64,000 nucleotides of DNA, taken from Thalassotalea profundi (GTDB lineage Bacteria; Pseudomonadota; Gammaproteobacteria; Enterobacterales; Alteromonadaceae). Position 1 is the first letter of the stretch; each line of letters opens with the position of its first letter. The notes below the pieces were generated by a model. It was given only the letters and a program-made list of their open reading frames with translations, ran no database searches and was not told where the DNA came from. The stretch spans positions 124,263 to 188,262 of the forward strand of contig NZ_BNAH01000007.1 in the NCBI RefSeq assembly GCF_014653195.1, given 5' to 3'. The position numbers were made by a program, and so were the translations under genes. Positions 39,957 through 49,783 of this stretch are shown in pieces.

Positions 39957-40376
39957 ATGGAATCATTACAAGTAAAAGAATATATGAACCATTATCCCGT
40001 CACTTTTACGCCAGAAATGGCGGTTGAAGAGGCATCGTTAAGATTTTTGAAAACTAAGCAAATCGGTGGTCCGGTTATCGATAAAGATCATCATTTAATT
40101 GGCTTTTTATCAGAAAGTGAAGTGTTAGCTAAATTAATTGAATCAACGTATCACAATGTTCACTCAGCTAATGTGGAAGACTTGATGCGTAAAGACGTAT
40201 TAAGTGTAAAACCATACGATAATGTCATCGAGCTTGGACAAAACATGCTTAAAAATAAACCTAAAGTTTACCCAGTCGTTGATGATAATGGTAATTTATT
40301 AGGCACAATTTGTCGTAACGATGTACTTTCTGCTATTGACCGTCATTTACGTTCAGGCTTTAAGGTGGGAGCATAA
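39957..40376 (+). CDS. CBS-domain pair protein
   Basis: 139 residues consisting of two CBS motifs: VKEYMNHYPVTFTPEMAVEE to GFLSESEVLAKL, and VEDLMRKDVLSVKPYDNVIE to GTICRNDVLSAI. Such Bateman modules bind adenine nucleotides. A stand-alone pair may regulate another protein. AAAGGA before ATG 39957 decides the start; the frame is open back to 39915. No linked partner gene is evident. Confidence 0.88.
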   Translation: MESLQVKEYMNHYPVTFTPEMAVEEASLRFLKTKQIGGPVIDKDHHLIGFLSESEVLAKLIESTYHNVHSANVEDLMRKDVLSVKPYDNVIELGQNMLKNKPKVYPVVDDNGNLLGTICRNDVLSAIDRHLRSGFKVGA

Positions 40377-40554
40377 AGTCTATATTTTTGTAAATATACA
40401 ACAATAAAAGGTTAGGCTAGCACGTCGCATTTGCTCAGAGGGAAATTAAAGTGTTTGTTGATACTATCACCATACTCTCTGGGCATTTATCACTGCAATT
40501 TATCCTATAAACTGATAAACTTCATTTTTTGATTGTTTACTTAGAGTTTGTCTT

Positions 40555-43500
40555 TTGTCTGCCTCTGAATTTTCTGATGATAACCTGTCTATTGATGGCC
40601 TATATCAACAATTAACACATGTTAAATTGGCTGATATTGCTCGCTTAAAAAGCCGTTTGAATGGCGTAAAAAAATTAACCAATGCTGATAAACAGCAAAA
40701 AGTATTACGAACTATTGAAACACAAATCCAACAATCAATTGCTAGTAAAGCTTTTAAACTCAGTAATAAGCCGGTAGTACAGTACCCTGAAACTTTACCT
40801 GTTAGTCAAAATGTTGATGTTATCGCCCAAGCAATTTTAAATAACCAAGTTGTTATTATTGCCGGTGAAACAGGTTCAGGTAAAACGACTCAAATTCCCA
40901 AAATATGTTTAGCTCTTGGTCGTGGCGTAGAAGGTAAAATCGGTCATACACAACCACGACGAATTGCAGCGCGAACAGTTGCCACCCGTATCGCCGACGA
41001 ATTAAACACACCATTAGGTAAAACAGTTGGTTATAAAGTTAGATTCAACGATATGGTTGATGAGAACAGCTTTATTAAACTTATGACTGATGGTGTTTTG
41101 TTGGCAGAAATGCAAACCGATAGGTTATTACGACAATACGATACCATTATTATTGATGAAGCCCACGAGCGTAGTTTAAATATTGATTTTATATTAGGTT
41201 ACTTACGTTCAATTTTACCTAAACGTCCTGACTTAAAAGTAATTATTACTTCAGCAACCATTGACCCTGAGCGTTTCGCCGAACATTTTAAGTCGGCTGA
41301 AGGTAAGCCAGCACCCATCATTGAGGTTTCTGGGCGTACATTCCCAGTAGAAATGCGTTATCGTCCTCTGATAGAACAGGGGGATGATGTCGATATGATC
41401 TCAGGGATCGTTAATGCTATCGAAGAGTTATCATCCTTAGATAAAGGGGATATTTTAATCTTCCTCAATGGCGAGCGTGAAATACGAGATACAGCTTACG
41501 CGTTAGAGAAAGAGAAGTTTCCTCATACACAAATATTGCCATTGTATTCACGCTTAACGGTACAAGAGCAAAATAAAATATTTTTACCCCACACCGGTCG
41601 TAATATCGTGTTAGCGACAAACGTTGCTGAAACCAGTTTAACCGTGCCTGGAATAAAGTATGTTATCGATCCCGGTACAGCAAGAATATCACGTTATAGT
41701 TATCGTACTAAAGTACAAAGGTTACCTATAGAGCCTATTTCGCAAGCCAGCGCTAATCAAAGGGCAGGGCGTTGTGGACGTGTTTCATCAGGCGTCTGTA
41801 TTAGGCTATATTCTGAAGAAGATTACTTATCACGCAGTGAGTTTACTGATCCTGAAATATTACGTACTAATTTAGCTACTGTTATTTTACAAATGCTAGC
41901 GCTGGATTTGGGCAGTATCGGAGATTTTCCTTTTTTACAGCCACCGGATAATCGAAACATTACTGATGGTATTCGTTTGCTTGATGAATTAGCTGCCATT
42001 GAACACATTGGCGCAAAAACACGCTTAACGAAAACAGGGCGCACATTAGCTAAATTCCCGGTTGATCCACGATTAGCAAAAATGGTGTTAACAGCCATAG
42101 AAATGGGATGTGTTAAGCAAATATTTGTGATTGTTGCTGCACTAAGTATTCAAGATCCAAGAGAAAGGCCCCACGAAAAACAACAAGCGGCTGATGAAAA
42201 ACATAATCGATTTAAAGATAAGCAATCTGATTTTATAACATTCTTAAACTTATGGACTTATGTTAATGACCAGCAACGTGAGTTATCGAACAGCCAGTTT
42301 AGAAAGTTATGTCAAAAAGAGTTTTTATCTTATATCCGTATCCGAGAATGGCAAGATATCGTTAGCCAATTAAAGTTAACCTTAAAAGATCAAAATATTG
42401 CGCTTACTTCATTAAATATGGAGTCTGAAAGTGCTAATGACACGCTACATCAAGCAATATTATCTGGTTTATTAAGTCATTTAGGGCAACAAGACGAGAA
42501 TAAAGAGTTTAAAGGGGCTCGCGGCAGTAAATTCTTTATATTTCCGGGCTCTGCACTTGCTAAAAAACCACCTAAATGGATTATGGCGGCTGAACTGGTT
42601 GAAACCAGTAGACTTTTTGCGCGAATGGCTGGAAAAATAGAGGTTCAATGGATAGAGCCTTTAGCCAAGCATTTATTAAAATATAGTTATAGCGAACCGC
42701 ACTGGGAAAAGAAACAAGGTGCAGTAATGGCTTTTGAACAAGCTACCTTGTATGGCTTGATCATTATCGCTAAACGTAAAGTTAATTTTAATAAAATTGA
42801 ACCGAAAACATGTCGAGAAATATTCATTCGAGAAGCCTTAGTTAATGGCGATTCTACGATTAATGAAAAATTTGCTCAAAAAAATAAGCAACTCATTGCA
42901 GATATTGAAAAATTAGAGCAAAAGGCACGTAGAAAAGACTTTTTAGTAGACGAACAGCAGTTATATGAGTTTTTCGATGAAAAATTACCAGAGAGTGTTA
43001 TTTGTCAACGTAGCTTTTTATCGTGGTGGAAGAAAACTAAGCAACAACAACCGAATTTATTATTATTTACTAAAGCCTTTTTATTAAATGAAAGTGATGA
43101 AGCTGTTAACAAAGAGAAATTTCCGGATTTCTGGCAGCAAGGCGCATTATCTTTACCTTTAAGTTATCATTTTTCACCAGGTGATATTGATGATGGTATC
43201 AGTGTTTCTATTCCCATTAGTTTATTAAATCAAGTGCAAAATCAAGGTTTTGATTGGTTAATACCTGCTATGCGTTATGAGTTAATTATTGCGTATATTA
43301 AAGGTTTACCAAAAACACTACGTCGTAATTTTGTGCCTGCCCCTAATTACGCTGAAGCTTGTTTAGCAGCTATTTCCCCTAACGGGCAAGCGTTTAGTGA
43401 TGCTTTAGGCAAACACTTATTAAGAATGACAGGTGTACGTATCGATGATGAACACTGGCAGCAGATTGAGTTACCTCAGCATTTAATTTTAAATTTTAAA

Positions 43501-44475
43501 GTTATTAATGATAAAAATAAATTGGTGGCACAGGGACGTAATTTAGATGAATTAAAAAATCAGTTACAAGGGAAAGTTAAAGCGTCAATTAAGTCAGTTG
43601 CTGATAAGGGCATAGAGCGTGAGAATATTGTGCAATGGGATTTTGATGCTATCCCGGAAAATTACCAAAAGAAAGTCGCTAATCTTACCATTAAAGCTTT
43701 TCCCGCTTTAGTTGATAAAAATAAAACGGTGGCAATTGAATTATTTGAGCAAGCAGCAGTAGCAGAACAAGCTATGTTAGAAGGGCTAAGTCGATTAGTT
43801 TTATTAAATATACCTTCACCATTAAAATATTTACAAGAAAAGTTACCGAATAAAGCTAAATTGGGTATGTATTTTAATCCGTTTGGTTCGATTAAAGATC
43901 TGCTTGATGATTGTATTGTGGCTGCTTGTCAGTATTTAATTCAACAACATGGGGAGCTGGCTAGAAACGAAGAAGCATTTACCATCACCAAAGATTATGT
44001 AAGAGCTGAGATATCTGATTGCGTTTTACAGGCTGCAATTACCGTTGAACAAATTTTATCTTTAACTCACGATATTAATAAAAAGCTAAAAGGCAAAGTT
44101 TCTTTAAATGTTATTCAATCACAAGGAGATATCAAACAGCAGTTACAAGCATTAGTACATAAAGGCTTTGTGACACAATCTGGTTTAAATAAATTGCCTG
44201 ATATTTTACGTTATTTACAAGCGATCATTCGACGTTTAGAGAAGTTATCAATTGATCCAAACCAAGATCGGTTAAAACTCATTGAAGTAGAAAAGGTGAG
44301 TGAAAGTTATCAGTTATTGCTAGCGAATCAGCGCAAAGACATACCTATTAATAAAGCAATAGCAGAAACTCGCTGGATGATAGAAGAGCTCAGGGTGTCA
44401 TTATTTGCACAGAATTTGAAAACACCGTATCCGATCTCTGTTAAACGTATCGTTAATCATTTAAATCAGTTTTAA
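40555..44475 (+). CDS. hrpA: ATP-dependent RNA helicase HrpA (DEAH box)
   Basis: 1306-residue DEAH-box helicase, close to E. coli HrpA (1300). Motifs: GETGSGKTTQIPK near residue 102, DEAHERSLNIDF near 200, SAT near 227, NVAETSLTVPGIKYVIDPG near 355 and QRAGRCGR near 402, followed by the HA2/OB domains and a long C-terminal domain (about 800-1306). No ATG fits; the TTG at 40555 is the first start in frame and gives the expected N-terminal spacing (RLNGVKKLTNADKQQ). Linked to ribosome rescue in E. coli. The gene is transcribed with or just before the PilZ gene. Confidence 0.94.
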   Translation: MSASEFSDDNLSIDGLYQQLTHVKLADIARLKSRLNGVKKLTNADKQQKVLRTIETQIQQSIASKAFKLSNKPVVQYPETLPVSQNVDVIAQAILNNQVVIIAGETGSGKTTQIPKICLALGRGVEGKIGHTQPRRIAARTVATRIADELNTPLGKTVGYKVRFNDMVDENSFIKLMTDGVLLAEMQTDRLLRQYDTIIIDEAHERSLNIDFILGYLRSILPKRPDLKVIITSATIDPERFAEHFKSAEGKPAPIIEVSGRTFPVEMRYRPLIEQGDDVDMISGIVNAIEELSSLDKGDILIFLNGEREIRDTAYALEKEKFPHTQILPLYSRLTVQEQNKIFLPHTGRNIVLATNVAETSLTVPGIKYVIDPGTARISRYSYRTKVQRLPIEPISQASANQRAGRCGRVSSGVCIRLYSEEDYLSRSEFTDPEILRTNLATVILQMLALDLGSIGDFPFLQPPDNRNITDGIRLLDELAAIEHIGAKTRLTKTGRTLAKFPVDPRLAKMVLTAIEMGCVKQIFVIVAALSIQDPRERPHEKQQAADEKHNRFKDKQSDFITFLNLWTYVNDQQRELSNSQFRKLCQKEFLSYIRIREWQDIVSQLKLTLKDQNIALTSLNMESESANDTLHQAILSGLLSHLGQQDENKEFKGARGSKFFIFPGSALAKKPPKWIMAAELVETSRLFARMAGKIEVQWIEPLAKHLLKYSYSEPHWEKKQGAVMAFEQATLYGLIIIAKRKVNFNKIEPKTCREIFIREALVNGDSTINEKFAQKNKQLIADIEKLEQKARRKDFLVDEQQLYEFFDEKLPESVICQRSFLSWWKKTKQQQPNLLLFTKAFLLNESDEAVNKEKFPDFWQQGALSLPLSYHFSPGDIDDGISVSIPISLLNQVQNQGFDWLIPAMRYELIIAYIKGLPKTLRRNFVPAPNYAEACLAAISPNGQAFSDALGKHLLRMTGVRIDDEHWQQIELPQHLILNFKVINDKNKLVAQGRNLDELKNQLQGKVKASIKSVADKGIERENIVQWDFDAIPENYQKKVANLTIKAFPALVDKNKTVAIELFEQAAVAEQAMLEGLSRLVLLNIPSPLKYLQEKLPNKAKLGMYFNPFGSIKDLLDDCIVAACQYLIQQHGELARNEEAFTITKDYVRAEISDCVLQAAITVEQILSLTHDINKKLKGKVSLNVIQSQGDIKQQLQALVHKGFVTQSGLNKLPDILRYLQAIIRRLEKLSIDPNQDRLKLIEVEKVSESYQLLLANQRKDIPINKAIAETRWMIEELRVSLFAQNLKTPYPISVKRIVNHLNQF

Positions 44476-44549
44476 TATATGCTCTGTTGACAGCGAGAAT
44501 GTCAATGCGTATAAAAGAAGTAGGTTTATAGATAAGTGATGGAGTATTC

Positions 44550-44849
44550 ATGTTAAGTTATGACGATAAGCGAGATTTCTATCGCATGATGGTTAATAGT
44601 GATGTAACTGTAACCATTATTGATGATGAAGCGAATAGTACCTTATTAGCCACTTGTAGAGACCTAAGCGCTACAGGTTTGGCGATTGAAATGTCACATC
44701 CATTAGCGCTTAATACATTAGTTAAAGTTAACATTGATTCGGCAAATAATGGTGTACAATCTCTTAATGTAAAAGGTAAAGTTGTTAGGGTAACAGAAGA
44801 GACCTCGGACAGTTATCTTATTGGGATTAATATCTCAGAAATTGATTAG
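44550..44849 (+). CDS. PilZ-domain c-di-GMP-binding protein
   Basis: 99 residues, a single PilZ domain. The c-di-GMP-binding motifs are present: an Arg-x3-Arg-like pair at KRDFYRMM and the D/N-x-S-x-x-G motif in RDLSATGLAIEM. Single-domain PilZ proteins act as c-di-GMP-dependent adaptors. TGGAG precedes ATG 44550. It may be an effector for c-di-GMP enzymes such as the EAL protein at 13.4 kb, which is inference only. Confidence 0.9.
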   Translation: MLSYDDKRDFYRMMVNSDVTVTIIDDEANSTLLATCRDLSATGLAIEMSHPLALNTLVKVNIDSANNGVQSLNVKGKVVRVTEETSDSYLIGINISEID

Positions 44850-44870
44850 CCAGTAGAAATAACCGAACTT

Positions 44871-44896
44871 AAAAAACCACGTATCAATGCGTGGTT
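44871..44896 (-). terminator. Terminator between convergent PilZ and ZIP transporter genes
   Basis: AACCACG (44875-44881) pairs with CGTGGTT (44890-44896), loop of 8. Read on the minus strand the stem is followed by a T-run (complement of 44871-44876), so it mainly serves the ZIP gene, whose stop codon lies in the hairpin. Confidence 0.75.
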
Positions 44897-45594
44897 ATCA
44901 TTAAGCCAAATATTCCCAAACTAAATCCTAATAACGCACCTAACGGTGGCGCCCAATGATTTTCCAATTTTACTTGTGGCGCTATATCTTGAAATATTGA
45001 ATAGATAATTCCGCCTGATGCAAATAACATAATTGCTGCGATCGTTTCAGGATGTTGCGATAACCAAACAAAGCCTGACACACCAAACATAGGGCCAAGA
45101 AATGCCATCAAGACAAAAACAGTAATAATTTTTATTGGTTTGTAAGAACTTGTGGAATTGAGTTCACGATAAGCACTAAATCCTTCTGGTAGGTTCTGTA
45201 GAGCCATTAACCCAGCTAATAAATAGGCACTACTGCTTCCAGTGGCAAATGCTGCGCCTAATGCGATGGATTCTGGAATAAAATCCGAAAGCATAGCCGC
45301 TAATTGACTAGCTGGCGTGTTAATTTTCTTTAAGAAAATATCAAGTAACATGAAAGCAAAACCGCCGAGGACAAACCATGCGCATGCAGCATAAGGGGTA
45401 TACTCTGAAATCCCTTCAGGCACTAATACTAGTGCAACTGCTGACAATAAAGCCCCAGCGCCAAATGCCATAATGCCGTGTCTAAGCTCTTCCTCTAACC
45501 ACTTTTTCTTTATATTTTCGAGATGCGCAATAGCTGCGCCTAGTGGCATTGCAAGTCCAGCAAGTAAGGATATAATTATAACCGTCAGTAGCAT
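44884..45594 (-). CDS. ZIP-family metal transporter (ZupT-like)
   Basis: 236-residue inner-membrane protein with about 8 hydrophobic segments. The metal-binding helices show SDFIPESIALGAAFATG near residue 107 and MALQNLPEGFSAYREL near 135, the equivalents of the ZIP HxxxE and N-x-P-E-G motifs. Probable Zn2+ or other divalent cation importer. A weak ribosome binding site precedes the start. It lies 17 bases after the VOC gene on the same strand and may share its transcript. Confidence 0.88.
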   Translation of the reverse strand: MLLTVIIISLLAGLAMPLGAAIAHLENIKKKWLEEELRHGIMAFGAGALLSAVALVLVPEGISEYTPYAACAWFVLGGFAFMLLDIFLKKINTPASQLAAMLSDFIPESIALGAAFATGSSSAYLLAGLMALQNLPEGFSAYRELNSTSSYKPIKIITVFVLMAFLGPMFGVSGFVWLSQHPETIAAIMLFASGGIIYSIFQDIAPQVKLENHWAPPLGALLGFSLGIFGLMITTH

Positions 45595-45611
45595 TTCGAC
45601 ATTCTTATTAG

Positions 45612-45983
45612 TTAGACATGTTGATCAATTAAAATAGGATTTCCATCGGGATCAATAATGACAAAATTAGCTGGCCCGGTCGTGTTTTCATCAACTTCGT
45701 TTGTTATTTTAACACCTTTCTCTTTAAGTTGTTTTTGCAGGTGGCGTATGTCATCAAAATCATTCAGTGCTTTTGAATCTTGGTCCCAACCAGGGTTAAA
45801 AGTCATCATATTTTTGTCAAACATACCTTCAAATAGGCCAATAATATGATTGCCATTTTTCATGATCAACCAATTCTGTGACTCATCACCGCCAATGATG
45901 GTAAAACCTAAATTTTGATAAAATTGTTTTGATAAGTGAATGTCTTTTACAGCTAAACTGATTGAAAAGGCGCCTAAATTCAT
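45612..45983 (-). CDS. VOC (glyoxalase-fold) protein
   Basis: 123 residues when started at the ATG at 45983, which has AAGGA at 8 bases; an ATG at 46001 adds six residues but lies over that site. FSISLAVKDIHLSKQFYQNLGF opens the first module; the second ends NFVIIDPDGNPILIDQ. A conserved Gln/Asn pattern matches the YP-type glyoxalase-like proteins with no assigned substrate. Upstream of the ZIP transporter gene. Confidence 0.83.
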   Translation of the reverse strand: MNLGAFSISLAVKDIHLSKQFYQNLGFTIIGGDESQNWLIMKNGNHIIGLFEGMFDKNMMTFNPGWDQDSKALNDFDDIRHLQKQLKEKGVKITNEVDENTTGPANFVIIDPDGNPILIDQHV

Positions 45984-46109
45984 AGCATTATCCTTGATCA
46001 TAAGTGTAAATTATCTAACGATAGTAAATACTTATAAGTTTATTTAGTACAGTGTAATTACCTTTAATATATAGATTTGTTTTAAACAAATGTAAACAGA
46101 GTAGCTCAT

Positions 46110-47300
46110 TTAATCGACCTGACACACTAAACCTTTTAAATAATAACCTTCAGGATAATTACTTGATACGGGGTGATCAGGGGCTTGATGTAAGCGATCA
46201 ACGATATAGGCATTTCGTTTAGCATCAAGTGCCGCATCAGCTACTATTTTCTGAAATAAGCTTGATTCCATTAAACCAGAGCAGGAAAACGTTAATAACG
46301 TGCCTTGAGGTTTGAGTAACTGCATTGCAAGCATATTGATATCTTTATAGCCACGACAAGCGCCAGTTAATTGCGCTTTAGATTCAACAAATTTTGGGGG
46401 ATCTAAAATGATCATATCAAAGGTACGTTTTTCAGCTCTAAAGCGACGTAATAATTTAAACACATCTTCTTTCAGATACGAGACTTTATTTTCATCGATA
46501 TTGTTAAGTTCTACATTTCTTTTAGCTGTGTCTAATGCTTCTTGTGATACGTCTACATTAATAACTTCTTTTGCACCTTGCTTAGCGCAATGTAATGAAA
46601 ATGTGCCGGTATAAGAAAAACAATTAAGGACAGTTTTATCTTTAGAGTAAAATCCTGCAGCTCGTCGTGATTCCCTTTGATCAAGGTAAAACCCAGTTTT
46701 ATGGCCTTTTTTTATATCAACTAGTATTTTAACGCCGTGCTCTTCAATAATACATTCTGTTGTTGGTTGCTCTTTAGTCAGCCAACCGGTAACAGGCTCT
46801 AAGCCTTCCTTTTTACGTACATCTACATCTGAACGTTCATAAATATGACAATCCGGATAAAGCTCTTTTAAACACTCAACTAAGGTATAGCGATGGAAAT
46901 CTGCGCCAGCACTTAATAGCTGACAAACAATAAAATTGTCGTATTTATCAATAGTTATACCGGGTAGACCGTCAGACTCCCCAGCAATTAATCGGTAGCC
47001 GGTGAGCTTACCTTGTTCAATAAACCAATCTCTGCGTTGTTGTGCTTGAAATAATTTTTTACGAAAAAATTCATAGTCAATTTGTTCATTTTCTTGCCAA
47101 GTCCAAACACGAACTCGGATCTGAGATTCAGGGGAATAAGCACCACGAGCGAGCCATTTTCCTTGATGATCACACACATCAACAGTATCGCCAAGCATTG
47201 GGTTTCCTTTAATTTTGTTGATTGCTTTTGAGAAAATCCAAGGGTGTTTGCGTAATAATGATTTTTCTCGTGAAACTTTTAAATAAACTCTTGCTGACAT
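46110..47300 (-). CDS. rlmI: 23S rRNA (cytosine1962-C5)-methyltransferase RlmI
   Basis: 396-residue SAM-dependent methyltransferase. The N-terminal PUA domain starts [21 protein letters not shown], then a linker domain and a Rossmann methyltransferase with SAM motif [18 protein letters not shown] near residue 228, [19 protein letters not shown] and the catalytic DPPKF ([12 protein letters not shown]) and SCSG. Length is as in E. coli RlmI. ATAGG precedes the ATG. It is divergent from the acylphosphatase gene, a neighbourhood also seen in E. coli (yccW-yccX). Confidence 0.95.
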   Translation of the reverse strand: MSARVYLKVSREKSLLRKHPWIFSKAINKIKGNPMLGDTVDVCDHQGKWLARGAYSPESQIRVRVWTWQENEQIDYEFFRKKLFQAQQRRDWFIEQGKLTGYRLIAGESDGLPGITIDKYDNFIVCQLLSAGADFHRYTLVECLKELYPDCHIYERSDVDVRKKEGLEPVTGWLTKEQPTTECIIEEHGVKILVDIKKGHKTGFYLDQRESRRAAGFYSKDKTVLNCFSYTGTFSLHCAKQGAKEVINVDVSQEALDTAKRNVELNNIDENKVSYLKEDVFKLLRRFRAEKRTFDMIILDPPKFVESKAQLTGACRGYKDINMLAMQLLKPQGTLLTFSCSGLMESSLFQKIVADAALDAKRNAYIVDRLHQAPDHPVSSNYPEGYYLKGLVCQVD

Positions 47301-47411
47301 ATGCCTATACTTATAATGACTAAAGGATGATCTGGGCGCAGTTTAGTCTTTGAAGGACATAGGTGCAAATTTATGCTTGATTTAATATAAATCTAATAAA
47401 GAGTATTTAAT

Positions 47412-47681
47412 ATGAATGTAAGTTATTTAGTGCATGTTAGTGGTAAAGTTCAAGGGGTATACTTTAGAGCTTCAAGTCAACAACAAGCCATTGAACATGG
47501 TATTAGCGGTTATGCACGTAACTTATCTGACGGTGATGTTGAACTGTTGATATGCGGTGATAACAATAATGTAAACATAATGCTTGAGTGGCTCAAGAAA
47601 GGACCTTCTATGGCTAGAGTAGATAAAGTTGATATAAAACAAGTAGAATGGCAGTATCACGACTTTTTTTCAATTGGGTAA
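47412..47681 (+). CDS. yccX: Acylphosphatase
   Basis: 89-residue enzyme that hydrolyses carboxyl-phosphate bonds. The catalytic Arg is in GKVQGVYFRASSQQQA near residue 19, and the catalytic Asn in GYARNLSDGDVEL near 37. AGAG lies before ATG 47412. The alanine-racemase-free context and the divergent rlmI match the conserved pair. The next gene begins within or just after its end. Confidence 0.93.
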   Translation: MNVSYLVHVSGKVQGVYFRASSQQQAIEHGISGYARNLSDGDVELLICGDNNNVNIMLEWLKKGPSMARVDKVDIKQVEWQYHDFFSIG

Positions 47682-47695
47682 TTTGGGGCGTTTTT

Positions 47696-48676
47696 TTGCA
47701 ATATATAACAGTTACAGAATCTAAAACATTAGTTTTTGATAAAACTTCACTCCCTGAGTGTGATCAAGATGAATGTTTGATAGAAGTAAAAGCAATAGGT
47801 ATTAATCGTGCTGATATTTTACAAAAACAAGGAAAGTACCCACCACCTCCTGGAGAGTCTAGCATTTTAGGCTTAGAAGTCAGTGGTATTATCGCTAAAA
47901 TTTCTTCAGAAGCAGCTTTAACTAGTGGGTTTGCAGTAGGGGATAGAGTATGTGCTTTGGTCGCTGGTGGCGGCTATGCACAGTTTGCTAAAGTGAATGT
48001 GGCACATTTAATTAAGTTGCCGATCCATTTTAGTTTTGAACAGGGAGCAAGTATTGCAGAAGTGTTTCTTACAGCTTATCAAAGCCTATTTAGCATCGGT
48101 ATGCTTAAATCAAATGAAAGCGTACTTATTCACGCTGGAGCAAGTGGTGTAGGAACTGCTGCGATACAATTAGCTAAGGCGATAAATTGTCATGTAGTTA
48201 CGACGACAAGTAATGAAATAAAACAAAAAACTTGCATTGCATTAGGTGCCGATCAAGTAATAAATTATCATGAAAAAGACTTTGTTTTATGGGCGAAAGA
48301 ACATCAACCTAAAGGTTTTAATGTGATTCTTGATGTTGTTGGTGGTGAGTATCTGAATAAAAATATAAACTGCTTAGCACTCGACGGAAGGATAATTATT
48401 CTATCTATGTTAGGTGGGCGTTATAGTGAAGGAGTTGATATTGCAAAGTTATTGATGAAAAGAGCTACTATTCATGCTTCCACATTACGAAATAGAACCT
48501 TGGAGTATAAAAGCGAATTAATCGCTAATTTCAAACAAGATTTTTATCCACTATTACAATCAAAACAATTAGAACCTGTAATCGATCATGTCTACAGTTG
48601 GAGCGATGTAGCTCAAGCACACGCTAAAATGGAGCAAAATGATAATATTGGTAAGTTAGTATTAACGGTAGAGTAA
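47696..48676 (+). CDS. NAD(P)H:quinone oxidoreductase, zinc-less MDR family
   Basis: 326 residues if started at TTG 47696, where GGGG lies 8 bases upstream and the protein begins QYITVTESKTLVF, as expected for the family. The frame also opens at ATG 47648 inside the acylphosphatase gene, but that adds a 16-residue hydrophobic stretch with no family match. GINRADILQKQGKYPPPPG, GLEVSG, the nucleotide-binding HAGASGVGTAAIQLAK and DVVGG motifs are clear. PIG3-like quinone reductases reduce quinones by one- or two-electron steps. The start is the only doubtful point. Confidence 0.88.
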   Translation: MQYITVTESKTLVFDKTSLPECDQDECLIEVKAIGINRADILQKQGKYPPPPGESSILGLEVSGIIAKISSEAALTSGFAVGDRVCALVAGGGYAQFAKVNVAHLIKLPIHFSFEQGASIAEVFLTAYQSLFSIGMLKSNESVLIHAGASGVGTAAIQLAKAINCHVVTTTSNEIKQKTCIALGADQVINYHEKDFVLWAKEHQPKGFNVILDVVGGEYLNKNINCLALDGRIIILSMLGGRYSEGVDIAKLLMKRATIHASTLRNRTLEYKSELIANFKQDFYPLLQSKQLEPVIDHVYSWSDVAQAHAKMEQNDNIGKLVLTVE

Positions 48677-48706
48677 TTTATCTCATTATCCTGTATATTT
48701 GCTTAA

Positions 48707-48922
48707 CTAATCTGCTACCTTGGCAAAGCGTTGTTGTGTTTTGCCATTACGCGTGATTTTTTCAATAAACATAGTCAGTGGTCTAATCCAAATGCCTCTA
48801 TCGCCATATTCTGGTTGGTATACTACAAAGAATTCTTCGGTTTCACTATCTTTGGCTAAATGAAGCACTTGATAGTAATTACCTTTGAAATGTTGATATC
48901 TACCTAATTTAAAATTTTCCAT
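48707..48922 (-). CDS. DUF1653 protein
   Basis: 71 residues of the DUF1653 family: LGRYQHFKGNYYQVLHLAKDSET, a mid-block VVYQPEYGDRGIWIRPLTMF and a basic C-terminus. Small cytoplasmic protein of unknown function, common in gammaproteobacteria. It lies at the downstream end of the minus-strand ynj-like cluster, separated by 66 bases. Confidence 0.9.
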   Translation of the reverse strand: MENFKLGRYQHFKGNYYQVLHLAKDSETEEFFVVYQPEYGDRGIWIRPLTMFIEKITRNGKTQQRFAKVAD

Positions 48923-48988
48923 AAACTTATATTACTATTAAATTTTATATATTGTATTAACTTCTTATTGTGTGGACTAGTGATTAAT

Positions 48989-49783
48989 TTATTCTTTCTC
49001 TCTAAAGGGAATAGTGAGTCCACTCCAAAGTGAAGCATTCTGTTTTGCGTTAGGGTATTCTATCAGTCCTATATCTAGACGTTTATCGGGTTTACTGGCT
49101 TCATTTTTATAACTACCAAAAATCTTATCCCACCAAATAACACTAAACCCGTAATTGGAATTTGTTTCACATACTTTTTGGCTATGATGTATACGGTGCA
49201 ATATTTGCGTTATTAATATTAAGCGTAGTGGTTTTTCAATTACAGAGGGTAGGCGAATATTAGCATGGTTAAATAAAGCTAGGGCATTTAACGTAATTTC
49301 AAATATAAGTACTGCAATAGCAGGGACACCGAGTAAACTAATAGCAATTAACTTGATTAATATACTGATAACAATCTCGATAGGGTGGAATCTAAGGCCT
49401 GTACTAGCATCAACGTGTGCGTCGGCATGATGTACCCGATGTAAACGCCATAATATTGGAATATTATGAAATAGTCTATGTTGCCAATATATTATGAAAT
49501 CGAGTAACAACAAGCTCAATACAATAGTCCCAGTCAAAGGTATTGTTATTAGGTTAAACAGACCTATGCCATGCTGCTGATTGTAAAGTGCTACTGCAGT
49601 TAAACCAATAGGTATTGTTAAGCGTGCAAAAACAGATGATACAATTATGAGACCAAAGTTAGTAAACCAGCGTGCGCTATTTGGGACAGGTGATTGTCGG
49701 GCTGGTTTTTGCCACTCAAGTAGCATCATAATAATTAAAATAGAAAAAAAACAGCCGAGACGCCACCATACTTCGTTAGTCAT
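48989..49783 (-). CDS. Sterol desaturase / fatty acid hydroxylase family membrane protein
   Basis: 264-residue inner-membrane diiron enzyme with four to five helices. The His clusters are present: HRLFH near residue 106, HRVHHADAHVDASTGLRFHP near 120, HANIRLPS, and HRIHHSQ near 198. Such enzymes hydroxylate or desaturate lipids with O2. It overlaps the CDP-alcohol phosphatidyltransferase gene by 8 bases at its start, so it is coupled to it. The substrate may be a lipid made or modified by that neighbour; this is inference. Confidence 0.87.
   Translation of the reverse strand: MTNEVWWRLGCFFSILIIMMLLEWQKPARQSPVPNSARWFTNFGLIIVSSVFARLTIPIGLTAVALYNQQHGIGLFNLITIPLTGTIVLSLLLLDFIIYWQHRLFHNIPILWRLHRVHHADAHVDASTGLRFHPIEIVISILIKLIAISLLGVPAIAVLIFEITLNALALFNHANIRLPSVIEKPLRLILITQILHRIHHSQKVCETNSNYGFSVIWWDKIFGSYKNEASKPDKRLDIGLIEYPNAKQNASLWSGLTIPFREKE

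Noticed and set aside
40433..40484. Inverted repeat GCTCAGAG/CTCTGGGC before hrpA
   Set aside because: 8 bp with one G-T pair and a 36-base loop, no T-run and no known class; too weak to call a regulatory element.
46075..46091. Palindrome ATTTGTTT/AAACAAAT after rlmI
   Set aside because: Perfect but pure A+T-rich, without a T-run in the rlmI direction; not convincing as a terminator.
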